From positions 1 through 33,595 of the forward strand of contig JAEEPS010000032.1 of NCBI GenBank assembly GCA_016284875.1: DNA of 33,595 nucleotides, read 5' to 3'. The notes below the pieces were generated by a model. The model did not search any database and had not been told where the DNA came from. It worked only from the letters and a program-made list of their open reading frames with translations. Both the position numbers and the translations under genes were made by a program. The stretch's first letter is position 1. Every line of letters begins with the position of its first letter. Source of the DNA: Salinivirgaceae bacterium (lineage in GTDB: Bacteria; Bacteroidota; Bacteroidia; Bacteroidales; SZUA-534). Of the stretch, positions 21,981-30,683 are shown in pieces.

Positions 21981-24284
21981 TTAAATCCTCACACCCATAA
22001 TCACCACATCGTCGGTTTGGTTTTCGACGGGGCCGCGCCAGTCGTTGAAAACGGTGTCGAGTTGTTTGCACTGCTCGGCCATCGGGAGCTGGTGTATTTC
22101 GAGCAGAAGGTCGCACAGGCGGCTCTTTAGGAATTTTGCTCCGCTGCTGTGGTTGAACTGGTCTTGATAACCGTCGGAGTAGGTGTAGAGGCAGTCGCCC
22201 TTGCGCAGCTCCATTGTGACCGATTTGAACGGCGTCAGTCTCCTTGAGATACCCACCGGCATTCGGTCGGGTTGCAAAATCTGCACCTTGTTGTCGCGGA
22301 TTAGCACAAGCGGATTATTGGCCCCGGCAAATGTGAGCGTCATCTGCCGCTCGTTGACAACGTATGCGGCCACATCCATACCGTCGTGGTTGTGGTCGAA
22401 TGATTCGAGAATGTCATTTGCATCTTCGGTGAACGGCTGGTCGATGAGCGGGTCGTTTCCTTGTCGCAGGTTCGCGATTATGGTCTCGCGCAGGTGGTTC
22501 AAAATGGCGTCGGGGCTGACATCCTGCCCGACAATATGATTCAGGTTCGACATTCCCAGCACGCTCATAAAACCGCCAGGCACACCATGACCGGTGCAAT
22601 CGGCAACGATGCAGACTTTGTTGTCGCCGAACTGGCCAACCCAGTAGAAATCGCCGCTCACAATGCTGCGTGGCTTGTAGAGCAGGAAATGGTCGGGGAA
22701 GATTTCGTCGATGGTGCTGAGGGGTGTGAGCAACGAGTGCTGGATGCGTTGCGCGTAGTTGATGCTGGCCTGTATCTCGCTGTTTTGCTCTTTGATGCGG
22801 TCGCGCTGCACCTCAATCTCGTCACGTTGGGAGCGAATCTGCTCCTTCTGCTCGGCCAGCATAGCGTTCTTTTGCAGCAACTCGTTATTGGCTCGTTTCT
22901 TTATCACCAAAACCCTTGCAATCAAAACAATAACCACCAGCACCAACGTCAATCCCGACCAAAGTGAGATGATTACCACGTGCATCCGGCGCTTTTCGGC
23001 GTTGAACAGTTTTTCGGCATTCTCGCGGTCCATCCGTTCAATCATCATTGCCTGTTCGGTTTTGGCATCGGCCAGAGCGAACATAACACTGTCGTTGACA
23101 AGATCGTTTCTGAATTTGGAAGCCTTCTCGAAACACTCGTAGGCGTTTTTATAATCGCCCAGGCAGAGATAGATGTCCTTCAGATAGGTGTAGTACTCCA
23201 TATAGGCGTATTGGTTTGTCTCCTCGCCGAAGTGATTCGCCATAAGATTTTTCATAAAGGCCAGAGCATCGCGGTAGCGCTTGTAATATTTGAGATATTT
23301 CACGTAAGTGTAGCCGCAGACAGTGGCATTGCTGGTGCGCCCCTGCTTGATAAAATAGTCAATAGTTTTCTTGTTGAAATAATAGCAACTGTCGGCGTAG
23401 CGGTCGATATGGGTGTTGTTGGCCAGACTGATGTAAACATCGGCCAACGAACTGTAAGCCAAATATTTGTTGGTTATGTAATAGGCGTTTTTTGAGTTGA
23501 TTGAATCTTGAATTCTGATTGACTTTGTGAGATAGTCTTTGGCTTTGTATGAATCTTCTATCTTGTTGGATGTCAGAGTGTAAACTTCACCGATGCGATA
23601 ATAGGCGTAGGCGTACTCCAGCGCATTGCCCGATAGCGAATCCACCTCAACGGCTTTTTGGTAGTATTGCACGGCCTCGTTGAAAAAGCCTTTGTTGCAG
23701 TGCATTATGCCGAGAAACTTGTAGCATTGCGAAATTCCTGCAGTGTCTTTCATCTGTACGTCAATCGACAAAGCCTTGTTGATGTAGTATTTTATGCTGT
23801 CGGAATCGTTCAAATCCTCATAAATCTTCGCCAACAGCCGGTAGGAGTGCGACAATTCCGACGCGTTTCCGCTGAGGTCATATAATCGGGCGCTCTCCAT
23901 AGCGTATGGCAGCCCCGTCTTGGTTTCGTCGGCCATATAGTAAGCCCACGCAATGTATCGGTTGCTGATTGCGATTAGGGCTGTGTCGGTCTTCTGGCAG
24001 TAATCGAGCGTGAGCAACGAGTATTTCATTACCGTATCGACACTGCCAGTTATTTCCGAAATTTTGTTGTAATAAGCCGCCTTTAAACTGTCGGGCGAAT
24101 CGGGTTTTAACAAATTCAGAAGGCTGTCGATTTGTTGCTGGGTGTGGTCCTCATCGCTCTGCGCCAATGCCGGAGCGGCCGCAAACAGCGGAAGCGCGGC
24201 AACCGCCAGACACAGCAACACGAGCCGCATCAGCCTTGGCTGGTGCGATGTTGCGCAACTGTTATGTGGTTTTGCCGAAAGCAT
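21981..24284 (-). CDS. TPR-domain membrane protein with SpoIIE/PP2C phosphatase domain
   Basis: This is a 767-residue protein. A signal peptide follows an internal Met at residue 19 (MRLVLLCLAVAALPLFAAAP), so 24230 is a possible alternative start. A TPR array covers about residues 60-410 (SHSYRLLAKIYEDLND, YKFLGIMHCNKGFFNEAVQYY, YKNAYECFEKASKF). A transmembrane helix lies near 440-460 (VVIISLWSGLTLVLVVIVLI). A coiled coil follows (LLQKNAMLAEQKEQIRSQRD, VQRDRIKEQNSEIQASINYA). The C-terminal SpoIIE-type PP2C phosphatase has GDFYWVGQFGDN, VADCTGHGVPGGFMS, FAGANNPLVLI and YSDGYQDQF, with the metal-binding aspartates present. In this class the sensor controls dephosphorylation of a STAS antagonist. 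A STAS protein is encoded at 31203, but a link is only inferred. Confidence 0.88.
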   Translation of the reverse strand: MLSAKPHNSCATSHQPRLMRLVLLCLAVAALPLFAAAPALAQSDEDHTQQQIDSLLNLLKPDSPDSLKAAYYNKISEITGSVDTVMKYSLLTLDYCQKTDTALIAISNRYIAWAYYMADETKTGLPYAMESARLYDLSGNASELSHSYRLLAKIYEDLNDSDSIKYYINKALSIDVQMKDTAGISQCYKFLGIMHCNKGFFNEAVQYYQKAVEVDSLSGNALEYAYAYYRIGEVYTLTSNKIEDSYKAKDYLTKSIRIQDSINSKNAYYITNKYLAYSSLADVYISLANNTHIDRYADSCYYFNKKTIDYFIKQGRTSNATVCGYTYVKYLKYYKRYRDALAFMKNLMANHFGEETNQYAYMEYYTYLKDIYLCLGDYKNAYECFEKASKFRNDLVNDSVMFALADAKTEQAMMIERMDRENAEKLFNAEKRRMHVVIISLWSGLTLVLVVIVLIARVLVIKKRANNELLQKNAMLAEQKEQIRSQRDEIEVQRDRIKEQNSEIQASINYAQRIQHSLLTPLSTIDEIFPDHFLLYKPRSIVSGDFYWVGQFGDNKVCIVADCTGHGVPGGFMSVLGMSNLNHIVGQDVSPDAILNHLRETIIANLRQGNDPLIDQPFTEDANDILESFDHNHDGMDVAAYVVNERQMTLTFAGANNPLVLIRDNKVQILQPDRMPVGISRRLTPFKSVTMELRKGDCLYTYSDGYQDQFNHSSGAKFLKSRLCDLLLEIHQLPMAEQCKQLDTVFNDWRGPVENQTDDVVIMGVRI

Positions 24285-24469
24285 TGAGTTTAAATTTAGT
24301 GCAATGTAAAAAAATTATTTGACAGTGTGATTCCTTTGCTGCTTCACCCTTTTCCTCATTCTGCATCTGGCACACAATTTGCTATTACGAGAATCCACCA
24401 TTTTTATATGGCACAATTGTTTAAACAGCAAAATCACTAATTTCGCGCGATTTTTTTGAACTTATTAAG
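24285..24469. other. Divergent intergenic region
   Basis: This 185-bp AT-rich spacer lies between the leftward phosphatase and the rightward LeuA-like operon. It holds the candidate -7 box TAATTTCG at 24438-24445 (one base off TAnnTTTG) for the operon. On the minus strand TACATTGC near 24300 is a weak candidate for the phosphatase. No gene is seen. Confidence 0.4.
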
Positions 24470-25882
24470 ATGAAACGTAAAATCACCATTGGCGACATTA
24501 CAATGAAACAGGCCGCCGACAAGGCCGACTACGCCTTCTCGTTCCGCGAGAAGATTGAATTGGCCAAAATGCTTGACAAAACAGGCCTTTCGGTCATTGA
24601 ACTTGCACCTATAACCGACGGCAAAACCGACTCGCTGCTAATCAAATCGCTCGCTTCGGCGGTGAAGAACAGCGCTGTGGCCGTGCCGCTCAACATTAGC
24701 GAGGCCGACACCGTTGAAACCACTTGGAACGCCTTGAAGGGCGCCGCTCACCCGCGATTGCAGATTTCGGTTCCTGTGAGCACCGTGCAGATGGAATATT
24801 TCTGCCATAAGAAACCCGCCGCCATTGTCGAGATGATTGCCAGCCTGACCAAGCAAAGCCGCGCGCTCTGCCCCGATGTTGAGTTTGTGGCCGAAGATTT
24901 TGGCCGCAGCGATATCAGTTTCCTTTGGCAGGCCATTGAGGCCGCCACGCAAAACGGCGCAACTACCGTCACCGTGTGCGACGCCGCAGGCAACCTGCTG
25001 CCCGAAGAGTTTTTCGACCTTGTGAAACAGGTGAAAGAGCACCTGCCCGCGGACGTTCGGTTGGGCGTGCGCTGCTCAAACGAGTTCTATTTGGCCGACT
25101 CGTGCGCCATTGCCGCCGTGCGTGCGGGCGCCGACGAGATTAAGACCGCGCCCTTCGGCAACTTCACCGTCTCGCTCGAAAGGTTTGTCAAGATACTGAA
25201 CGTGAAAGCCGATGTGTGCGACGCCTGCTGCGACGTGCGCGCCACCGAACTGCACCGCGCCGTTGAGCAAATCAAGCGCCTGTGCCAGACCAACCGTTCG
25301 AAACCCACTTCGTTCTCGAACATTGCCCCAACCGAGCGCCCCGACATTCAACTCACCGTGCGCGACTCGAAAGAGACCGTGCTCAAAGCCGTGCAGAGTC
25401 TGAATTTCGACCTGACCGACGAGGATGCCGACAATGTTTACAACGAATTCCTGAAGGCCGCCGCCACTCACGAGACCGTTGGCGCGAAGGAACTCGACGC
25501 CATTATCGCCACAGCGGCGTTCCAGGTGCCACCTACTTATAAATTAGAGAATTACGTTATCAACTCGGGCAACATAATCTCGGCCACCTGCCACATTCTT
25601 TTGAAGAAGGGCGACGATGTGCTCGAGAGCGTCTGCATTGGCGACGGCCCGATTGACGCCGCCTTCCAGGCCATTGAGAAGGTCATTGGCAAGCACTACG
25701 AACTCGACGACTTCCAGATTCAGGCCGTGACCGAAGGCCGCGAGGCAATGGGCGAAACCGTTGTCCGCCTGCGCTCTGAAGGCAAAATCTACTCGGGCCG
25801 CGGAATCTCGACCGACATTGTCGGCTCAAGCATTGCCGCCTACCTGAACGCCGTCAACAAGATAGCATTCGAAGAAGCATAA
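24470..25882 (+). CDS. Divergent LeuA-like protein lacking the metal-binding motif
   Basis: This 470-residue protein has the layout of 2-isopropylmalate/homocitrate synthases: an HMGL-like TIM barrel (about residues 1-270), a linker, and a LeuA allosteric domain (about 358-465: YVINSGNIISATCHILLKKG, GDGPIDAAFQAIEKVIG, GRGISTDIVGSSIAAYLNAVN). The allosteric domain is well conserved. The catalytic barrel is not. Where LeuA has D-T-T-L-R-D-G-x-Q this protein has GDITMKQAADK (8-18). Where LeuA has the metal-binding HxH(N/D)D it has R201-C-S203-N-E. GIGERAGN is replaced by PFGNFTVS. VEFVAEDFGRSD (137-148) and VCDAAGNLLPEE are retained. True isopropylmalate synthase activity is therefore doubtful. 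A 38-bp gap joins it to the ligase fusion downstream. Confidence 0.75.
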   Translation: MKRKITIGDITMKQAADKADYAFSFREKIELAKMLDKTGLSVIELAPITDGKTDSLLIKSLASAVKNSAVAVPLNISEADTVETTWNALKGAAHPRLQISVPVSTVQMEYFCHKKPAAIVEMIASLTKQSRALCPDVEFVAEDFGRSDISFLWQAIEAATQNGATTVTVCDAAGNLLPEEFFDLVKQVKEHLPADVRLGVRCSNEFYLADSCAIAAVRAGADEIKTAPFGNFTVSLERFVKILNVKADVCDACCDVRATELHRAVEQIKRLCQTNRSKPTSFSNIAPTERPDIQLTVRDSKETVLKAVQSLNFDLTDEDADNVYNEFLKAAATHETVGAKELDAIIATAAFQVPPTYKLENYVINSGNIISATCHILLKKGDDVLESVCIGDGPIDAAFQAIEKVIGKHYELDDFQIQAVTEGREAMGETVVRLRSEGKIYSGRGISTDIVGSSIAAYLNAVNKIAFEEA

Positions 25883-25920
25883 ATCGAAAATTATCAGCAT
25901 TTTACAGAAAATCACTTAAA

Positions 25921-28407
25921 ATGAAACTTTCATTTTCAACACGCGGATGGGCCGATATGTCGTGGACCGAAATCCTTGACAACGCAAGCCTGATGCGCTT
26001 TTCGGGTATCGAGATATACAACGTTTTCAAAACGCCTGAATTTGTGGCCAAGGGCGGGCCGTTCCACAAGTACTCGCTCACGGCTTCGCTGCGCGATTTG
26101 CGCGAGAAGAAACTCGCCATTCCCTGCTTCGACAGTTCGCTCGACCTTTCGGAAGACAGCGCCGAGATGATTGACGAGATGACCGCACTCATTGGCATTG
26201 CCGCCGATATGCGCAGCCCATACGTTTGCGCTTTCGCGAAGAAGGGCACCGTGGAGCAGGTGAAGCAGAACCTGACCCGACTCATTCCTGTGGCCGAGGC
26301 CAAGGGTATCACCATTCTGATAAAGACCAGCGGAATATACGCCGACACGGCGCTGCTACGCGATTTGCTCGACTTTTTCGCCTGCGACCAGATTGCCGTC
26401 ATTTGGGATGTGCACCACCCCTACCGCGACAAGGGCGAGACGCCTGCGCAAACAATCACCAACCTTGGCGCCTATGTGAAGCACGTGCACCTTCGCGACA
26501 GCGACGACGCCAACCGCTACAACATTATTGGCGAGGGCAACTTCCCAATTGCCGATGTGATGAAGGCCCTTTCGTCGGTCGATTACGACGGGTTTATCTC
26601 GCTCGAGTGGAAGCCCGAGTGGATGCTCGACTTCACCGACCGCGACGTCATTTTCCCGCACTTTGTCAACTATATGAGCCAGTTCGAGAACACACGCGGC
26701 AAGCGCAGCGAACTCTACCCGAACCACGACGGCTCGGGCTACTATATTTGGAAGAAGGACGAACTGCTGAATATGACCTTCTCGCAGGTTTTGGACCGCG
26801 TTGTTGAGGAATTCCCCGACCAGTACTGCTTCAAATACACTACTTTGGACTACACCCGCACCTACGCCGAGTTCCGCGACGATGTTGACAACTTCGCCCG
26901 CGCGCTCGTATCGCTTGGCGTGAAGCCAGGCTCGAAAGTGGCCGTTTGGTGTACCAACATACCTGCTTGGTACATAACATTTTGGGCAACCGTGAAAATC
27001 GGCGCCGTGCTTGTGACGGTGAACACCGCCTACAAGATTCACGAGGCCGAATATCTGCTGCGACAGTCTGACACTCACACACTTGTGATGATTGAGAGCG
27101 CTTTGGACTCGAACTATCGCGCCATTATCAACGAACTCTGCCCCGAGATTGCCACCAACACGGCGGGCAAGCCGCTTCACTGCAAGCGCCTGCCGTTCCT
27201 GCGTAACGTTATCACCGTGGGCTTCCGCCAGAAGGGCTGCCTGACACTGCAGCAGGCAATGGACCGCCACGACCTTGTGCCGTTGGAGGAAATCCAGCGG
27301 ATGGCCGCCGCCGTCAAACCCGACGACGTGTGCAATATGCAGTACACCAGCGGCACCACGGGCTTCCCCAAGGGCGTGATGCTGACTCACTACAACGTGG
27401 TGAACAACGGCAAGTGCATCGGCGACCGTATGGGCCTTTCAACCGCCGACCGAATGATGATTCAGGTGCCGATGTTCCACTGCTTCGGAATGGTTCTGTC
27501 GATGACTTCGTCGATGACGCACGGCACTACAATGTGCCCGATGCCCTACTTCTCGGCCAAATCGTCGTTGGCGTGCATAAATCAGGAGCACATAACCTGC
27601 TTCAACGGCGTGCCCACAATGTTCATTGCAATGTTCAACCACCCCGACTACCGTCACACCGACTTCTCATATATGCGTACAGGCATTATGGCAGGCTCGG
27701 GCTGCCCGCCAGAGCTGATGCGCCGTGCCGCCGAACCGTCGGAGATGAATATGCGTGGAATTGTGAGCGTTTACGGACAGACCGAATCGGCGCCAGGCAG
27801 CACAATGTCGGCTTGGACCGACTCTATCGATGTCCGCACCGAAACGGTGGGCTACGCTTTCCCGCACGTGCGCTGCAAGGTGGTTGACCCCGAAACGGGC
27901 CTTGAGGTTCCCGTAAACACCAACGGCGAGTTCTGCGCCAAAGGCTACAACGTGATGAAGGGCTACTACAAGATGCCAGAGGCCACTGCTCAAACCATTG
28001 ACGCTGACGGTTGGCTGCACAGCGGCGACCTTGCCTGCGTTGACGAGAACGGCAACTACAAAATCACAGGCCGCTTGAAAGATATGATTATCCGCGGTGG
28101 CGAGAATATCTATCCTAAAGAGATTGAGGAGTTTATCTACACCCACCCCAAGGTGAAGGACGTTCAGGTTATCGGCGTTCCCGACGAGAAATACGGCGAG
28201 GAGGCAATGGCCTGCATCATTCTGAAAGAGGGCGAGGAAATCAGCGAACCCGAGATGCGCGAATTCATTATGGGCCGTCTTGCCCGCCACAAAGTTCCGC
28301 GCTATATCGATTTCGTCAAATCGTTCCCGATGAACGCCGCAGGCAAAATCTTGAAATACAAGATGCGCGAGGAGGCTGTGGAGAAATTGGGGCTGAAGAA
28401 GAAGTGA
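25921..28407 (+). CDS. Fusion of a xylose-isomerase-like TIM barrel and an acyl-CoA/AMP ligase
   Basis: This is one 828-residue frame with two domains. Residues 1 to about 255 form an AP-endonuclease-2/sugar-phosphate isomerase TIM barrel (FSTRGWADMSWTEIL, GIEIYNV, IAVIWDVHHPYRDKG, VKHVHLRDS, ISLEWKPEW). The usual first metal-ligand Glu appears as Lys in LIKTSG (near 135), while Asp, His and the late Glu are kept. Residues about 270-828 form an ANL-family acyl-CoA ligase: MQYTSGTTGFPKGVML (near 472-487), VYGQTESAP, GRLKDMIIRGGENIYPKEIE (near 716) and the catalytic lysine in GKILKYKM (near 808). The ligase half resembles medium/long-chain acyl-CoA synthetases. It is the second gene after the LeuA-like gene and ends in a strong terminator. 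The substrate is unknown. Confidence 0.85.
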   Translation: MKLSFSTRGWADMSWTEILDNASLMRFSGIEIYNVFKTPEFVAKGGPFHKYSLTASLRDLREKKLAIPCFDSSLDLSEDSAEMIDEMTALIGIAADMRSPYVCAFAKKGTVEQVKQNLTRLIPVAEAKGITILIKTSGIYADTALLRDLLDFFACDQIAVIWDVHHPYRDKGETPAQTITNLGAYVKHVHLRDSDDANRYNIIGEGNFPIADVMKALSSVDYDGFISLEWKPEWMLDFTDRDVIFPHFVNYMSQFENTRGKRSELYPNHDGSGYYIWKKDELLNMTFSQVLDRVVEEFPDQYCFKYTTLDYTRTYAEFRDDVDNFARALVSLGVKPGSKVAVWCTNIPAWYITFWATVKIGAVLVTVNTAYKIHEAEYLLRQSDTHTLVMIESALDSNYRAIINELCPEIATNTAGKPLHCKRLPFLRNVITVGFRQKGCLTLQQAMDRHDLVPLEEIQRMAAAVKPDDVCNMQYTSGTTGFPKGVMLTHYNVVNNGKCIGDRMGLSTADRMMIQVPMFHCFGMVLSMTSSMTHGTTMCPMPYFSAKSSLACINQEHITCFNGVPTMFIAMFNHPDYRHTDFSYMRTGIMAGSGCPPELMRRAAEPSEMNMRGIVSVYGQTESAPGSTMSAWTDSIDVRTETVGYAFPHVRCKVVDPETGLEVPVNTNGEFCAKGYNVMKGYYKMPEATAQTIDADGWLHSGDLACVDENGNYKITGRLKDMIIRGGENIYPKEIEEFIYTHPKVKDVQVIGVPDEKYGEEAMACIILKEGEEISEPEMREFIMGRLARHKVPRYIDFVKSFPMNAAGKILKYKMREEAVEKLGLKKK

Positions 28408-28475
28408 TATTTTCAGGCATTAGGCACTAGTATGGCCGAAAGCCTGATGAATACAAGCAAAACCGCATAAAATGG

Positions 28476-28509
28476 AAAGGGAGTGAATGTTTTTTCACTC
28501 CTTTTTTTT
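28476..28509 (+). terminator. Terminator after the ligase fusion
   Basis: GGAGTGAA (28480-28487) pairs with TTCACTCC (28494-28501), followed by eight Ts. Confidence 0.9.
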
Positions 28510-28516
28510 AAGTTTG
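28509..28516 (+). promoter_or_regulatory. -7 box for the NTF2-like gene
   Basis: TAAGTTTG is an exact TAnnTTTG match beginning at the last base of the preceding terminator's T tract, 26 bp upstream of ATG 28542. Confidence 0.5.
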
Positions 28517-28541
28517 ACACAACTTTAACTACTTAATAGTT

Positions 28542-29171
28542 ATGAAAATAATAGTTGCCATTGTATCAACTGTGACCTTGCTGTTCACCGGGCTTTTTCT
28601 CTTTTTTATGCTGAATATCAATTCAACACAGGGAGCGTTCAACTATCCTGCCAGCAATATCTCCGAAACCAGCAAACAAGCCATCGCTGAAACCCTGAAA
28701 GCGTTTCAGGACGGCTACGAGTCGCGCGATGTCTCAAAAATAGGCGATTGCATAGCCCGAACCATCGACACCACATCGATTTTTATTCTGGGCACCAATC
28801 CCAACGAAATCTTCAAAGGTAAGAACGGAGCGCAGGCGCTGCTGTTTGGCGATTGGTCGTGGTGGGGCAGCGTGCGATATGACATCGGCCGCCTTTATGC
28901 CGACCAAATCACCGACAGTGTTGCATACGTGGCATTACCCGGAAATATTAGGCTTGATTTTGGAAATATGGTTTTCCCGCTGGAAGTCTCCGGCGTGATG
29001 GTGCAAAGCGGAAATGGACAGTGGAAATTCTCCAAAATGCAGTTCTTATATGGTTGGAACACCAATCATATAATTTTTGCCCGCATTGCAGCATACGGAA
29101 CTCTGATTTGCTTGATAGCGCTGCTGGCACTCGTTGGCATTATGAAGTGGATAATGGCCTTGAAGAAGTGA
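28542..29171 (+). CDS. Membrane-anchored NTF2/SnoaL-like protein
   Basis: This 209-residue protein has an N-terminal transmembrane helix (residues 4-25, IVAIVSTVTLLFTGLFLFFML) and a C-terminal one (about 180-204, IAAYGTLICLIALLALVGIM). They bracket an extracytoplasmic domain of about 125 residues. That domain reads as an NTF2-like/SnoaL-like cone fold: TLKAFQDGYESRDVSKIGD, IFILGTNPNEIFKGKNGAQAL, VAYVALPGNIRLDFGN and QWKFSKMQFLYGW. In this fold the pattern 'aDvskl-.D...i...G.....y.G...i' is common in proteins annotated as nuclear transport factor 2 family. No catalytic residues can be assigned. It has its own promoter and is convergent with the radical SAM gene. Confidence 0.7.
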   Translation: MKIIVAIVSTVTLLFTGLFLFFMLNINSTQGAFNYPASNISETSKQAIAETLKAFQDGYESRDVSKIGDCIARTIDTTSIFILGTNPNEIFKGKNGAQALLFGDWSWWGSVRYDIGRLYADQITDSVAYVALPGNIRLDFGNMVFPLEVSGVMVQSGNGQWKFSKMQFLYGWNTNHIIFARIAAYGTLICLIALLALVGIMKWIMALKK

Positions 29172-29193
29172 AAATAACGGAGTATTAAAGAGC

Positions 29194-30258
29194 CTATTTG
29201 GAAGGCTGAAGTGTCTTCCGATAATGGCAGTTAATCACGTTCTCGCCTGTGCCGTGCCAATTGTGCATTCCGTTGCCCAGACACATTTTGAAGGCTTTGC
29301 AATCCTTGCAGATGCCTGTGCGCGCCCAGTTTCTGTTGCGAAATGGCTCAAAACGCCTGTTCCAAACCTCATAAAGATTGTCGGTGTAGATGCTGCCTTG
29401 CGAGAATCGGTCGCGGTCGATGTTGGGGCAGGCGCAGATGCGGCCGTCGATGAGCACTGATGCAATGTTGATTCCAGCACGGCAGAAATATGGCGCACTG
29501 CGCACAACTTGCTCATATCGACCTAAATAGCCCTCGCAACTGAACGTTACTGTCATCCGTCCGCCACGGCTGCGGTGCTCTTTGATGAACTCCATCAGGC
29601 GAACAAACTGGTTGTCAGTCAGATGCAACTCGGTATCGTTCAAGGCGCGGCCGATTGGAATGATGGTGAAAATCCGCCATTGACGCACTCCTGCCTCGCT
29701 AAGCAGATTGTAAATATCTTCCAACTCGTTGATATTCCGCTGATTGACGCACGTCACCACATCGAAATAGAGGCGCGGTTGGGTGGCGGCCAATTTTATT
29801 GCGTTCATGGCGCGGGTGAAACTTCCTGAGCGGCCGCGCATCCAGTCGTGCGACTGCTCAAGGCCGTCGAGACTGATAGTGAGGGCGCCCAGGCCTGCCC
29901 GCAGCAGTTCCTCTTGCTTTTCGGCGGTGTAGAAATAGCCGTTTGTCACCATTCCCCAGTGGCAGCCGCACGCACGGATTTGTCGTCCAGCCTCGGCAAG
30001 GTCGGAACGGAGGAGCGGCTCGCCGCCAGTCAGCACCACGGTGAAGTTCTTCGGAATCTCTTTTGCGGGGATGGTTTTCAGCGCACTGATGAAATCGTCA
30101 ATGGTCATATCGCGCTCGCCTGCCGACTCTTTGCAGTCGCTTCCGCAATGGCGGCAGTGCAGGTTGCAGCGCGTGGTGCACTCCCAAAACAAGTAGTTCA
30201 GTTCGTGAACGTTTGTTTCAAGTTTTCGAAAGGCTCGAAACAGCAGATTGTTAATCAT
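29194..30258 (-). CDS. Radical SAM/SPASM enzyme of the rSAM/lipoprotein system
   Basis: This is a 354-residue radical SAM enzyme. The CX3CX2C cluster is C31-C35-C38 within WECTTRCNLHCRHCGSDC, with extra cysteines at 27 and 42. VLTGGEPLLR, TNGYF and SLDGLEQSHDWMRG follow as SAM-binding strands. The C-terminal SPASM region has FCRAGINIASVLIDG, ICACPN, GICKDCKAFKMCLGNGMHNW and a final NCHY cysteine, suited to auxiliary Fe-S clusters. The WEC(T)xRCN start and the two adjacent lipoproteins match the Bacteroidota rSAM/lipoprotein pair (TIGR04133 with TIGR04134 in my recollection). The ATG overlaps the upstream lipoprotein stop (ATGA), so translation is coupled. The modification catalysed is unknown; the lipoproteins are the natural candidate substrates. 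Confidence 0.88.
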   Translation of the reverse strand: MINNLLFRAFRKLETNVHELNYLFWECTTRCNLHCRHCGSDCKESAGERDMTIDDFISALKTIPAKEIPKNFTVVLTGGEPLLRSDLAEAGRQIRACGCHWGMVTNGYFYTAEKQEELLRAGLGALTISLDGLEQSHDWMRGRSGSFTRAMNAIKLAATQPRLYFDVVTCVNQRNINELEDIYNLLSEAGVRQWRIFTIIPIGRALNDTELHLTDNQFVRLMEFIKEHRSRGGRMTVTFSCEGYLGRYEQVVRSAPYFCRAGINIASVLIDGRICACPNIDRDRFSQGSIYTDNLYEVWNRRFEPFRNRNWARTGICKDCKAFKMCLGNGMHNWHGTGENVINCHYRKTLQPSK

Positions 30259-30629
30259 TTATGGTCGAGAGTGACTGTTATATTGGTGTTTTTCCAATTG
30301 CAATATTGGAAGCAGGTGTCTTTTGCCTGAAAATCGACACCTTTAAGAGGCTTGAAATATACTTCAACTTCATGGCCATCAATAATAGGCTCTTTGATGT
30401 AGGCCATTCCTGCATTGTTGGTTGTGTCGTAAAAAACTGCATTTTTCAATTTTGGGTCTGTCAACCGTACTTCAACATTTGGAATTCCTACTCCAGTGCT
30501 GTCGACAACATTAAGGGCTAAAGAATAGTCATCATCACATTCGTCTTCCATACAACCATAACAAGCCTGAAAAGTGAACAGCACTGTCGAAAACGAAAGA
30601 CATTTAAGCAAATTATGAATCCATTTCAT
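30255..30629 (-). CDS. Radical-SAM-associated small lipoprotein (second copy)
   Basis: This 124-residue lipoprotein starts MKWIHNLLKCLSFSTVLFTF and carries its presumed lipidated cysteine in QACYGCMEDEC. The frame extends upstream to 30683, but that part is not signal-like and the paralogue fixes the start at 30629. After an acidic spacer (DECDDDYS) comes a carboxypeptidase-regulatory-like beta domain (LALNVVDSTGVGIPNVEVRL, GMAYIKEPI, VDFQAKDTCFQYCNW). Its 4-bp ATGA overlap with the radical SAM gene strongly suggests a substrate or partner role. It has additional cysteines (CYGCMEDEC, CFQYC) that its upstream paralogue lacks, which may matter if Cys or Tyr residues are modified. Confidence 0.8.
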   Translation of the reverse strand: MKWIHNLLKCLSFSTVLFTFQACYGCMEDECDDDYSLALNVVDSTGVGIPNVEVRLTDPKLKNAVFYDTTNNAGMAYIKEPIIDGHEVEVYFKPLKGVDFQAKDTCFQYCNWKNTNITVTLDHK

Positions 30630-30683
30630 GATATAAGAATTTGAATTGATAAGGCAAAAATATAATTGAAAATCGAAAATCAA

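Noticed and set aside
26356..27390. Minus-strand frame of 344 codons opposite the ligase fusion
   Set aside because: It is an antisense shadow of a well-supported coding region and has no signal, motif or plausible composition.
27667..28290. Minus-strand frame of 207 codons opposite the ligase C-terminus
   Set aside because: It is an antisense shadow; the sense strand carries the conserved ANL motifs.
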